A DNA stretch of 64,000 nucleotides. Origin: Rhodanobacter ginsengisoli (GTDB lineage Bacteria; Pseudomonadota; Gammaproteobacteria; Xanthomonadales; Rhodanobacteraceae). The notes beneath the pieces are model-generated. The model searched no databases, was not told the DNA's origin, and saw only the letters and a list, made by a program, of their open reading frames with translations. A program made the position numbers and the translations under genes. Positions 44,478 through 53,252 of this stretch are shown here, piece after piece (the first letter of the stretch is position 1; every line of letters begins with the position of its first letter). The DNA is taken from the NCBI RefSeq assembly GCF_042657065.1, contig NZ_JBHSNF010000001.1, positions 682,001 to 746,000 on the forward strand, written 5' to 3'.

Positions 44478-46316
44478 ATGTCGCCGATGAATCCCACTGC
44501 CCTCGACCTGCTGCAAAGCGTTTTCGGTTATCCCAGTTTCCGCGGCCAGCAACAGGCCGTGGTCGACCATCTCAGTGACGGCGGCGACGCGCTGGTGCTG
44601 ATGCCGACCGGCGGCGGCAAGTCGCTGTGCTACCAGATCCCGGCCTTGCTGCGGCAGGGTACCGGCATCGTGGTGTCGCCGCTGATCGCGTTGATGCAGG
44701 ACCAGGTCGATGCGCTGCGCGAAGCCGGCGTGTCGGCGGCCTATCTCAACTCCAGCCTGAGTGGCGAGGACCAGCGCGAGGTCGAGCGGCAGTTGCTGGC
44801 CGGCGAGCTGAACCTGCTGTACGTGGCGCCGGAGCGGTTGCTGACCGGACGCTTCCGGGCCCAGCTCGAGCGCACCGAGGTAGCCCTGTTCGCGATCGAC
44901 GAGGCGCACTGCGTGTCGCAGTGGGGACATGATTTCCGGCCCGAGTACCGCGAGCTGGCGATCCTGCACCAGCGTTTCCCGGCGGTGCCGCGCATCGCGC
45001 TCACCGCGACCGCCGACCCGCGCACCCGCGAGGAGATCGTCGAGCGCCTGTCGCTGCAGCAGGCGCGCCAGTTCGTGTCCAGCTTCGACCGGCCGAACAT
45101 CGGCTACCGGGTCGGCCTGCGGCACAACGCGAAGCGCCAGCTGGGCGAGTTCCTGCTCGGTCACCAGGGCGAGTCCGGCATCGTCTATTGCCTCAGCCGG
45201 CGCAAGGTGGACGACACCGCGCAGTGGCTGACCGAGTCCGGCATCGAGGCCTTGCCGTATCACGCCGGGCTGGATGCAGCCACTCGTGCGAAGAACCAGA
45301 AACGCTTCCTGCGCGAGGACGGCGTGGTGATGGTGGCCACGGTCGCGTTCGGCATGGGCATCGACAAGCCCGACGTGCGCTTCGTGGCGCATCTGGATCT
45401 GCCGCGCAGCATCGAGGGCTACTACCAGGAGACCGGTCGTGCCGGCCGCGACGGCCTGCCGGCCGAGGCCTGGATGATCTACGGGCTGTCCGACGTGGTC
45501 ACCATGAGCCAGATGATCGCGCAGTCCGAATCGGCCGACGAGCGCAAGCGGGTCGAGCGGCAGAAGCTGGAGTCGCTGCTGGCCTACGCCGAGGCCACCG
45601 GCTGCCGTCGTGAACTGCTGCTGGGCGCGTTCGGCGAAACCTATCCCGGCCCCTGCGGCCACTGCGACAACTGCATCGCGCCGCCGAAGACCTGGGATGC
45701 CACGGTGCCGGCGCAGAAGGCCTTGTCGGCGGTGTACCGCACCGGCCAGCGCTTCGGTTCCGGCCACGTGATCGACGTGCTGCGCGGCGAGGAGACCGAG
45801 CGCGCACTGAGCCTGGACCACCATCGGCTGAGCACGTTCGGCATCGGCGCGGAGATGGACGAGAAGCAATGGCGCTCGGTGTTCCGCCAGCTGCTTGCCG
45901 CCGGCCTGCTCGAGGCCGACGCCGAAGGCTACGGCACGCTGCGGCTGACCGCCGCCAGTCGCGCCGTGCTCAGCGGCGGCCAGCCGGTGAAGCTGCGCGA
46001 GGACGCCCGGCCCGAGCGCGGCAGCCGTCGTCGTCGTGACAGCCAGCTGATCACCGGCGACAAGAGCAGTGGCGGCAGTCTCGGCATCGAGGCCTACGAG
46101 CAGCCGATGTGGGACGAGTTGCGCGCCCTGCGCACGCAACTGGCCAGGCAGCATGGCGTGCCGCCGTACGTGGTCTTCCACGACGCCACCCTGCTGGCGA
46201 TGTTGCGGGCGTTGCCGGCGAACGAGGACGAGCTGGCCACGATCAGCGGCGTGGGCGAGGCCAAGCTCAAGCGCTACGGACGCGACTTCCTTGCGGTGAT
46301 CAACGCGGCCGAATGA
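44478..46316 (+). CDS. recQ: RecQ DNA helicase
   Basis: 612 residues. Walker A TGGGKS (about 44-49), DEAH (about 144), the RQC zinc site CRRELLLGAFGE..CGHCDNC split into its cysteines, and a C-terminal HRDC domain from about 535. It unwinds DNA 3'-5' in recombination and fork repair. The ATG at 44487 is an alternative start. Confidence 0.96.
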   Translation: MSPMNPTALDLLQSVFGYPSFRGQQQAVVDHLSDGGDALVLMPTGGGKSLCYQIPALLRQGTGIVVSPLIALMQDQVDALREAGVSAAYLNSSLSGEDQREVERQLLAGELNLLYVAPERLLTGRFRAQLERTEVALFAIDEAHCVSQWGHDFRPEYRELAILHQRFPAVPRIALTATADPRTREEIVERLSLQQARQFVSSFDRPNIGYRVGLRHNAKRQLGEFLLGHQGESGIVYCLSRRKVDDTAQWLTESGIEALPYHAGLDAATRAKNQKRFLREDGVVMVATVAFGMGIDKPDVRFVAHLDLPRSIEGYYQETGRAGRDGLPAEAWMIYGLSDVVTMSQMIAQSESADERKRVERQKLESLLAYAEATGCRRELLLGAFGETYPGPCGHCDNCIAPPKTWDATVPAQKALSAVYRTGQRFGSGHVIDVLRGEETERALSLDHHRLSTFGIGAEMDEKQWRSVFRQLLAAGLLEADAEGYGTLRLTAASRAVLSGGQPVKLREDARPERGSRRRRDSQLITGDKSSGGSLGIEAYEQPMWDELRALRTQLARQHGVPPYVVFHDATLLAMLRALPANEDELATISGVGEAKLKRYGRDFLAVINAAE

Positions 46317-46449
46317 GCTGAGCCATTCGCGGCGCCGGGTGGACGCGTCGGGGCATGCACCGGACCGCACGCCTGCCGTTCCGAAGAGCGGTCGTACCGC
46401 ATGATCGGTGTTCCCATGGACGAGACGGTCGCGCTATGCTCGTTCGAAT

Positions 46450-46463
46450 TGATAGCGCTGTCA
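46450..46463. promoter_or_regulatory. LacI-type operator, TGATAGCGCTGTCA
   Basis: One mismatch from the perfect palindrome TGACAGCGCTGTCA found at 56829 and 62329. It lies 166 bp before the MFS start. Palindromes with a central CG are typical of LacI-family operators. Confidence 0.75.
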
Positions 46464-46546
46464 TCGTGGTGGAAAGGGATGGCGCGATTGGTGTCGGGGC
46501 GCAGGCAGGGGAGCGTGCCGGCCGGCGACCCGGTTGCCTGAGCCAC

Positions 46547-46560
46547 TGCATACGTATTCA
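46547..46560. promoter_or_regulatory. LacI-type operator, TGCATACGTATTCA
   Basis: Identical over 14 bp to 55618-55631. The core ATACGTAT is palindromic with a central CG. It lies 69 bp before the MFS start. Confidence 0.75.
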
Positions 46561-46628
46561 ATCGGACAGCGATGCGGGTGCATCCCAGAATCGAACGCAA
46601 GACACGCCATCACGTTGGGGGAGACGCA

Positions 46629-48050
46629 ATGAGTTCAGTGAAAGCGACAGACGGGCTGGGCCAGCACGCAACCGTGCGGGTGGTCTTGATAGCGGCGGCA
46701 GCGGCACTGGGCGGCTTTCTGTTCGGGTTCGATACGGCGGTGATCAACGGCGCGGTCGATGCGATCCGTGGCAGCTTTTCGCTGGACGCGGCGCAAACCG
46801 GCTTCGCGGTGTCCTGCGCCCTGCTCGGTTCGGCGCTGGGTGCCTGGTACGCCGGCATGCTGGCCAATCGCTGGGGGCGCGTGCGCACCATGCAGGTGGC
46901 GGCGGTGTTGCTGGTGGCCGCCGCACTGGGCTCGGGACTGGCGTTTCACGTCTGGGACCTGATCGTGTGGCGGCTGGTCGGCGGCATCGGCGTGGGCGTG
47001 GCTTCGGTGATCGCACCGACCTACATCGCCGAGGTGGCGCCGGCGCGGATCCGCGGCCGGCTCGGCTCGATGCAGCAGTTGGCGATCGTGCTGGGCATCT
47101 TCGCTGCGCTGCTGAGCGACGCCTGGCTGGCCGACCTGGCCGGTGGCGCGGCGCATACCCTGTGGCTGGGGCTGCCGGCGTGGCGCTGGATGTTCCTGGC
47201 GGCGGTGACGCCCGCGCTGGTCTATGGCCTGCTGGTGCTGGGCGTGCCGGAATCGCCGCGCCATCTGGTGGCCAAGGGCCGCCTGGCCGAGGCCCGGGTG
47301 GTGTTGCAGGAAGTGCTGGACATGCACAACGACCAGGCGCTGGGCAAGAAGCTGGCCGACATCGAGGACAGCCTGCGTTCGGAACACAAGCCGCGGCTCA
47401 GCGATCTGCGCGGTGCCGCGGCGGGCCTGCTGCCGATCGTGTGGGTCGGTATCCTGCTCTCGGTGTTCCAGCAGTTCGTCGGCATCAACGTGATCTTCTA
47501 CTACTCGTCCACCCTGTGGCACTCGGTCGGCTTCAGCGAGGCCGATTCGTTCACGATCACGGTGGCCACCTCGATCGTCAACGTGCTGGTGACCCTGGTG
47601 GCGATCTCGCTGGTCGACAAGATCGGTCGCAAGCCGTTGCTGGTCATCGGTTCGGCCGGCATGGCGGTCACCCTGGGCGCGATGGCCTGGTGCTTTTCGC
47701 AGGCCACCGGCAGCGGGGCCGAGCTGAGCCTGCCCGGCTCGGTCGGCATCGTGGCGCTGGTCGCGGCGAATGCCTATGTGGTGTTCTTCGGGGTGAGCTG
47801 GGGCCCGGTGGTCTGGGTGCTGCTGGGCGAAATGTTCCCCAACCGCATTCGCGCCACCGCACTGGCCGTGGCCGCCTCGGCGCAGTGGCTGGCCAACTTC
47901 GCGATCACCAGCACGTTTCCGGCGCTGGCCGAGCTTGGCCTGACCTTCGCCTACGGCCTGTACGCCGGCTTTGCGCTGCTGTCGCTGATGTTCGTGCTGT
48001 ACGCGGTGCGCGAGACCAAGGGCGTCGAGCTGGAGGACATGCGGGCCTGA
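46629..48050 (+). CDS. MFS sugar:proton symporter (sugar porter family)
   Basis: 473 residues, about twelve membrane helices. Sugar-porter signatures include GFLFGFDTAVINGA, ANRWGRVR, PTYIAEVAPARIRGRLGSMQQL, VPESPRHL, FQQFVGINVIFYY and a C-terminal RETKG. A monosaccharide such as glucose is the most likely substrate. GGGGGAG lies before the ATG at 46629. Both operator types upstream suggest control by two LacI regulators. LacI-A follows 189 bp downstream. Confidence 0.93.
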   Translation: MSSVKATDGLGQHATVRVVLIAAAAALGGFLFGFDTAVINGAVDAIRGSFSLDAAQTGFAVSCALLGSALGAWYAGMLANRWGRVRTMQVAAVLLVAAALGSGLAFHVWDLIVWRLVGGIGVGVASVIAPTYIAEVAPARIRGRLGSMQQLAIVLGIFAALLSDAWLADLAGGAAHTLWLGLPAWRWMFLAAVTPALVYGLLVLGVPESPRHLVAKGRLAEARVVLQEVLDMHNDQALGKKLADIEDSLRSEHKPRLSDLRGAAAGLLPIVWVGILLSVFQQFVGINVIFYYSSTLWHSVGFSEADSFTITVATSIVNVLVTLVAISLVDKIGRKPLLVIGSAGMAVTLGAMAWCFSQATGSGAELSLPGSVGIVALVAANAYVVFFGVSWGPVVWVLLGEMFPNRIRATALAVAASAQWLANFAITSTFPALAELGLTFAYGLYAGFALLSLMFVLYAVRETKGVELEDMRA

Positions 48051-48071
48051 GGATCATGGAGCGGCGCTTTT

Positions 48072-48095
48072 CCGCCGGGGCGGCCGCCCCGGCGG
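48072..48095. repeat. 24-bp perfect GC palindrome downstream of the MFS gene
   Basis: The sequence from 48072 to 48095 (CCGCCGGGGCGG and its complement) is a perfect palindrome starting 22 bp after the stop. No T-run follows, so termination would be by structure alone or with Rho. Confidence 0.6.
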
Positions 48096-48239
48096 CACTG
48101 CCCGGCCGCCGCGGTGTCGACCCGTGCTGCAGCATCTACCACAGGCGGCGCGCAAAGCGGTTAGGATTCGGAATCAACGACGGCCAATCCATGGCCGGTC
48201 AGCTGGTGTCTGACGACAAGCTTCCGGATCACGCTGCAG

Positions 48240-49262
48240 ATGAAAGTCAAAGCCACATCCATCGACATCGCCCACCTGGCCGGGGTTTCCCAGGCGACGG
48301 TGTCGCGGGCGTTGCGCGGCAGCCCGCTGGTCAATGAGGAAACCCGGCGGCGCATCCAGGCTGCCGCCGAGCAGCTCAACTACAAGCTCGACAAGAACGC
48401 CTCCAACCTTCGCCGGATGCACAGCGGCACGCTGGCCCTGCTGCTGTTCGAGGACCCCACGGCCGACGAATCGCACATCAACCCGTTCTTCCTGTCGATG
48501 CTCGGTTCGATCACCCGTGCCTGCGCCCAGCGCGGCTATGACCTGTTGATCTCGTTCCAGCAGTTCTCGCACGACTGGCATGCCGATTTCGCCGACAGCA
48601 ACAAAGCCGACGGCATCATCCTGCTCGGCTATGGCGATTACCTGACCCATCGCGACAAGCTGGAGAAACTGGTCGCCCAGCGCACCTGTTTCGTGCGCTG
48701 GGGTGCGGTGCTGCCCGACCAGCCCGGGGTGTCGATCGGCTGTGACAACTTTCGCGGTGGGCAGGCCGTGGCCGGGCACCTGCTGGAACGTGGCTGCCGC
48801 CGCATCGCCTTCCTCGGCGACGCCTCCAGCCATTATCCGGAGTTCTTCGGCCGCTACCGCGGCTACGTCGATGCGCTCGAGCAGGCCGGGGTGGCGATCG
48901 ATCCCGCCCTGCAGGAAAACGCCGAGAGTACCGAGCATTCCGGTTACGAGGCGATGCGCAGCCTGATCGCGCGAGAGGTCGGCTTCGATGCGGTCTTCGC
49001 CGCCAGCGACCTGATCGCGATCGGCGCCATGCGCGCGCTCGGCGACCATGGCCTGCGCGTGCCGCAGGACGTGGCGCTGGCCGGCTTCGACGACATCGCC
49101 ACCGCCAGTTTCGTCAACCCGCCGCTGACCACCGTGCTGCAGGACACCCGCCAGGCCGGCGAGGTGCTGGTCGAGAGCCTGCTCGGACTGATCCGCGGCG
49201 AGGCGGTCGAAAGCGAAGTGCTGCCGGTGAAGCTGATGGTGCGGGGCTCGAGCCTGCGCTGA
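48240..49262 (+). CDS. LacI-family regulator A
   Basis: 340 residues: a LacI helix-turn-helix (IDIAHLAGVSQATVSRAL) and a periplasmic-binding-like effector domain. The hinge reads NYKLDKNASNLRR, not the common YRPN..ARxL. It lies between the importer and the starch operon. It is the better candidate for the TGCATACGTATTCA sites, but only by exclusion. MalR-like maltose repressors are the nearest functional comparison. Confidence 0.9.
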   Translation: MKVKATSIDIAHLAGVSQATVSRALRGSPLVNEETRRRIQAAAEQLNYKLDKNASNLRRMHSGTLALLLFEDPTADESHINPFFLSMLGSITRACAQRGYDLLISFQQFSHDWHADFADSNKADGIILLGYGDYLTHRDKLEKLVAQRTCFVRWGAVLPDQPGVSIGCDNFRGGQAVAGHLLERGCRRIAFLGDASSHYPEFFGRYRGYVDALEQAGVAIDPALQENAESTEHSGYEAMRSLIAREVGFDAVFAASDLIAIGAMRALGDHGLRVPQDVALAGFDDIATASFVNPPLTTVLQDTRQAGEVLVESLLGLIRGEAVESEVLPVKLMVRGSSLR

Positions 49263-49298
49263 GCCGAACGCGCTGCGCGCCCGGTCCCTGCTGGCCGG

Positions 49299-50039
49299 CT
49301 ACGACAGCAGCTGAAACGCCAGATAGCCCAGCCCACCCACCGCGGCCGTTGCCAGGCCCACGATCACGTAGGCGCCGCGGGTCAGCTGGCGCAGGGTCTG
49401 CTTCACCGCCGCGCGATCGTTGACGTTGGGGAAGGGTGTCGTCGGCACCGGCACATTCAGGAACTCGCACAAAGGCGCCCAGCCCTGGTCGACCGAGAAC
49501 ACCAGCAGGCGCTCGGGCGGCACGCTGGCGGTCACCTCGGCGATGTGCCGGTGGTACAGCGCGATCGCTGCGTCGCGGTCGTTCATGGTGCCCTGGTGGG
49601 CGCGTTGCCAGATCAGCTTGCGCGACATGTCGCCGAACTTGCGTCCGAACGGCGTGGTCCATTCCAGTACCTTGAACTGCCACATGGTCTCGGTGAAGTA
49701 GATCGTGTCGATCGTGCTTTCGTACCACGCCTCGGCGCCGCGAGGATGCACGGTCAGCAACACCTTGGCCTGGGGATACGCCTCCATCAGTTCGCGCCAG
49801 ACGCAGCAGGCGGGGTTGTCCACGGCGGCGGTATAAGTGGAGAACACCTGCTCCCAGTCGTGCCGGGTCCCGGCCGGGGCGTTGGCCACCGCACGCCAGA
49901 AGTCGAGATGCGACTTGTTGGCCTTGTTCTCGAGTACCTCGATCATGTGATAACAGGGAAAGCCGAGCTCACGCAGTGCCGTCCAGGTCGACAGTGTGCC
50001 GGTGCGTCCGTAGCCGGCGCCGATGATCTTCAGGCTCAT
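49299..50039 (-). CDS. sulfotransferase-family protein with C-terminal membrane anchor
   Basis: 246 residues. The PAPS-loop-like GAGYGRTGT opens the protein; PQAKVLLTVHPRGAEAWYES and the 3'-phosphate-binding-like region follow. The fold matches the bacterial Sulfotransfer_4-type family. A hydrophobic C-terminal stretch (AYVIVGLATAAVGGLGYLAFQLL) should anchor it in a membrane with the enzyme in the cytoplasm. It starts 31 bp after the amylase stop, as the last gene of the starch operon. Acceptor unknown; an inactive or nucleotide-binding role is possible. Confidence 0.8.
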   Translation of the reverse strand: MSLKIIGAGYGRTGTLSTWTALRELGFPCYHMIEVLENKANKSHLDFWRAVANAPAGTRHDWEQVFSTYTAAVDNPACCVWRELMEAYPQAKVLLTVHPRGAEAWYESTIDTIYFTETMWQFKVLEWTTPFGRKFGDMSRKLIWQRAHQGTMNDRDAAIALYHRHIAEVTASVPPERLLVFSVDQGWAPLCEFLNVPVPTTPFPNVNDRAAVKQTLRQLTRGAYVIVGLATAAVGGLGYLAFQLLS

Positions 50040-50070
50040 CTCGATCCCCCCGCCGGCATGGACCGGCCTG

Positions 50071-51756
50071 TCAGTGTTCGGGGTGTCCGCGCTCGCGCAT
50101 CAGCCGGGTCAGCTCGGCCACCAGGTCGGGCCGACTTGGCGTGGCATCCAGCAGGTAGACCTGTACATCGTGCGCAGCCACGGTCGCTTTCAGTTTGCCA
50201 TTCGGCTGCACGTCGATCGGTGTGCCGTCGAGCGCGGGCTTCCAATCGCCCGCCTGAAGCTTGTCGCCGATGTCGAACGCAGCGGCCCGGTCGCCCTTGT
50301 TGAGCAGCACGAGGGCGATTTGGTGGGTGTCGCCTTTCTGGTAGACCCGATAGAACGATGCCTGCTGGCCGGCGAAGCGGATCGGCAGCATCAGTCCGCG
50401 CTGCAGGGCGATGGTGTGCTCACGCAGCAGGGCGATACGCTTCAGCTGCCGGTAGATCGGGCTTTTCGCGGCCGCGTCGATGCGCTGCTGGCCGTAGTAG
50501 TTGCGGTTGCCCTGGTGCTCGGCCTTGCCCCGTTCGAAGCCGGTTTCCGAGCCGTAGTAGATCGCCGGGATGCCGCGCGCGGTGAACAGCCAGTTGTCGG
50601 CATCGATGAAGCCGTTGTCGGAGGCGTTGAGCCGGGCCATGTCGTGGTTGTCGTAGAACGTCACCAGCTCGTAGGGATTCGCATAGGGGCCGTTGGCGAG
50701 ATAGAGCCGGTCGAGCAGTTGCGCGTAGTCGCTGTCCGGATGCTCGAACACCTCGGCCGTGCGTCCGCGCAGCGGGAAGTCGAGCAGGCTGATGCCGCCG
50801 TTCTGCGGCCAGGTGAACTTGCCGATGTTGTCGGGGCTGTAGTCGAACGCCTCGCCATACATGAAGAAACCCGGATGCTTCGCCCGGATGCGCGCACTGA
50901 ACTGCCGCCAGAAGCCGGTCGACATGTGGCTGATGGTGTCGATGCGGAACGCATCGGCTCCTTGCTCGATCCACTGCTCGTAGGCGCCGACCATGTAGTC
51001 CAGCACGGCCGGACTCTGGTCGTCGTTGTTGGACAGCTGCACCAGGTCGTCGTAGGCGTGGTAGAAGCGGTGCAGCGGGTTGCGCACGGGGTCCAGCCGG
51101 TACGGCGGCAGGTTCTGCTCGTCGGCGATCAGCTTGCCGCTCTTGTCGAAGATCTGCCCGAACTGCGGCTGGCGCACCGGCATGGTGAACGCGGGCGAGC
51201 CGTGGTTCACCACGATGTCCTGCACCACCTTGAGCCCGTCCGCATGCATCTTCGTGGTGAACCGGGCGAAGTCCAGGCCCTTGCTGGGCAGGTGCTCGTC
51301 CAGCTTGTAGAAGTTGATGCCCCAGTAGCCGTGGAAGCCGGTCTTGCCGCGGTCGGTGAACTTGGAACCCCAGCGCACCGGGTCGCCGCCGGTGAAGGCC
51401 TGGTCCGGGTTGTCCACGATCGGCGTGATCCACACCGCGCCGAAGCCCATGCCGCGGATGTAGCCGGCGTTGTCCAGCACGCCCCTGAAGTCGCCGCCGA
51501 GGTAGCCGATGTTCGCGCTCTGGCCCCTGGGCGCGCCGGGCACCGGAATGTCCCAGGTGGGATGTGCGCCGCCCTGGTCGCGGTGGTCGTTCGACGGATC
51601 GCCGTTGACGAAGCGGTCGGTCATCACGAAGTAGATCGCGTTGGCGGCGAACGGTGCATCGGTACCGACGAATTCCGGCACGGAGACGGGTGCGGCGCCG
51701 GCGGCCAGCGGAGCGGCCAGCAGGGCGAGGACCAGCGGGTGCCTGCGGAATGTCAT
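50071..51756 (-). CDS. secreted GH13 alpha-amylase
   Basis: 561 residues with a signal peptide (LVLALLAAPLAAGA). The catalytic triad is Asp273 (FRID), Glu302 (GEAFDY) and Asp372 (YDNHD). GMGFGAVWITPI and DIVVNHGSP are further GH13 motifs. It hydrolyses alpha-1,4-glucans or cyclodextrins outside the cytoplasm. The ATG overlaps the upstream MFS stop by 4 bp. Confidence 0.94.
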   Translation of the reverse strand: MTFRRHPLVLALLAAPLAAGAAPVSVPEFVGTDAPFAANAIYFVMTDRFVNGDPSNDHRDQGGAHPTWDIPVPGAPRGQSANIGYLGGDFRGVLDNAGYIRGMGFGAVWITPIVDNPDQAFTGGDPVRWGSKFTDRGKTGFHGYWGINFYKLDEHLPSKGLDFARFTTKMHADGLKVVQDIVVNHGSPAFTMPVRQPQFGQIFDKSGKLIADEQNLPPYRLDPVRNPLHRFYHAYDDLVQLSNNDDQSPAVLDYMVGAYEQWIEQGADAFRIDTISHMSTGFWRQFSARIRAKHPGFFMYGEAFDYSPDNIGKFTWPQNGGISLLDFPLRGRTAEVFEHPDSDYAQLLDRLYLANGPYANPYELVTFYDNHDMARLNASDNGFIDADNWLFTARGIPAIYYGSETGFERGKAEHQGNRNYYGQQRIDAAAKSPIYRQLKRIALLREHTIALQRGLMLPIRFAGQQASFYRVYQKGDTHQIALVLLNKGDRAAAFDIGDKLQAGDWKPALDGTPIDVQPNGKLKATVAAHDVQVYLLDATPSRPDLVAELTRLMRERGHPEH

Positions 51757-53252
51757 CGGTGGTTTCCCGCCACGGCAGCGGTGACCGGCACGTCTCCGAG
51801 TGGTTCGTGCACGCGCAGGGTGAACAGGCCGGCCACGAACAGGCTGGCGCCGCCCAGCGCCAGCGCATAGATCGGCTGGTCGTGGAAGCACAGCCGCAAC
51901 AGCAGGCCGAGCACGCTGGCCGCCATCAGCTGCGGGATCACGATGAAGAAATTGAAGATGCCCATGTACACGCCCATCTTCTGCGCCGGCAGGTTGTCCG
52001 ACAGCATCGCGTAGGGCAGCGACAGGATCGAGGCCCACGCAAAGCCCACGCCGACCATCGAGACCAGCAGGTAGTCCGGGTCGCGGATGAACAGGAACGA
52101 CAGCAGCCCCGCGCCGCCCAGCCACAGGTTGATCAGGTGGCTCCAGCGCAGGCCGATGCGGCGCACCAGCAGCGGTATCGCGATCGCCGCCAGCGCGGCG
52201 AAGCCGTTGTAGGCACCCATCAGCACGCCGACCCAGTTGGCACCGGTGTTGTAGGCGACCGAATGCGGATCGCTGCTGCCGAACTGCACCGCGGTGACCG
52301 CCGGGGTGGTGTAGATCCACATCGCGAACAGGGCGAACCACGAGAAGAACTGCACCACGGCCAGCCGGCGCATCGCGTCGGGCATGTTGTACAGGTCGCC
52401 CATCACCTGGCGCAGCATGCCGGCGCTGCGGGTGAAGGCCAGCCAGGCGAACAGCCCACCGAACACGGCCAGGCCACCGACCAGGACATACAGTTCTTTC
52501 TCCAGCGCGAAGTGGCGGATCGCCAGCAACACCAGCGCGGCGGCGGCCAGCAGCAGCAGGCCTGGCAGCCAGGCGCGGGTGGCATCCGCGGCGGGTTGCT
52601 CGCTGGCATCGTCGAAATCGCGCAACTGCTCGGGCGGGTATTCGCGGGTGGACAGCACGGTCCACAGCACGGTGCCCAGCAACACGGCACCGCCGGCGTA
52701 GAACGCGTACTTCACCGTGTCCGGTATGGCGCCTTCGGGCGCCACATTGCTGACGCCGACCTTCGCCAGCAGCCATGGCATCAGCGAGGCGACCACCGCG
52801 CCGACGCCGATGAACACGCTTTGCATCGAGAAACCCAGCGGGCGCTGGCGCACCGGCAACTGGTCGCCGACGAAGGCGCGGAACGGTTCCATCGACACAT
52901 TGAACGAGGCATCCATGATCCACAGCACGCCCGCGGCCACCCACAGCGCGGGTGAGTTGGGCATGGCCAGCAGGGCCAGCGTCGCCAGCAGCGCGCCGGC
53001 CAGGAAATACGGCCGGCGCCGGCCGAAACGGTTCCATGTGCGGTCCGAGTAATGGCCGATGATCGGTTGCACGATCAGTCCGGTGAGTGGCGCGGCCACC
53101 CACAGGATCGGGATGTCGTCGACGTTGGCACCCAGCGTCTGGAAGATCCGGCTGACGTTGGCGTTCTGCAACGCGAAGCCGAACTGGATACCCAGGAAGC
53201 CGAAGCACATGTTCCAGATCTGCCAGAACGACAGCTCGGGTTTTCTGGTCAT
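51753..53252 (-). CDS. MFS disaccharide transporter, MalY/SLC45-like
   Basis: 499 residues with about twelve helices. FWQIWNMCFGFLGIQFGFALQNANVSRIFQTLG and HYSDRTWNRFGRRRPY (given here as two separate motifs) fit the GPH/SLC45-type maltose or sucrose transporters of xanthomonads and Caulobacter. Its stop overlaps the amylase ATG by 4 bp and its own ATG overlaps the upstream gene stop by 4 bp. It likely imports maltodextrin or maltose released by the neighbours. Confidence 0.9.
   Translation of the reverse strand: MTRKPELSFWQIWNMCFGFLGIQFGFALQNANVSRIFQTLGANVDDIPILWVAAPLTGLIVQPIIGHYSDRTWNRFGRRRPYFLAGALLATLALLAMPNSPALWVAAGVLWIMDASFNVSMEPFRAFVGDQLPVRQRPLGFSMQSVFIGVGAVVASLMPWLLAKVGVSNVAPEGAIPDTVKYAFYAGGAVLLGTVLWTVLSTREYPPEQLRDFDDASEQPAADATRAWLPGLLLLAAAALVLLAIRHFALEKELYVLVGGLAVFGGLFAWLAFTRSAGMLRQVMGDLYNMPDAMRRLAVVQFFSWFALFAMWIYTTPAVTAVQFGSSDPHSVAYNTGANWVGVLMGAYNGFAALAAIAIPLLVRRIGLRWSHLINLWLGGAGLLSFLFIRDPDYLLVSMVGVGFAWASILSLPYAMLSDNLPAQKMGVYMGIFNFFIVIPQLMAASVLGLLLRLCFHDQPIYALALGGASLFVAGLFTLRVHEPLGDVPVTAAVAGNHR

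Larger units (their letters stand above)
46317..46628. other. intergenic promoter region of the sugar importer
   Basis: 312 bp between recQ and the MFS gene. It contains two different LacI-type operators (46450-46463 and 46547-46560) and no credible ORF. Terminator and promoter elements could not be resolved by eye. Confidence 0.7.
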
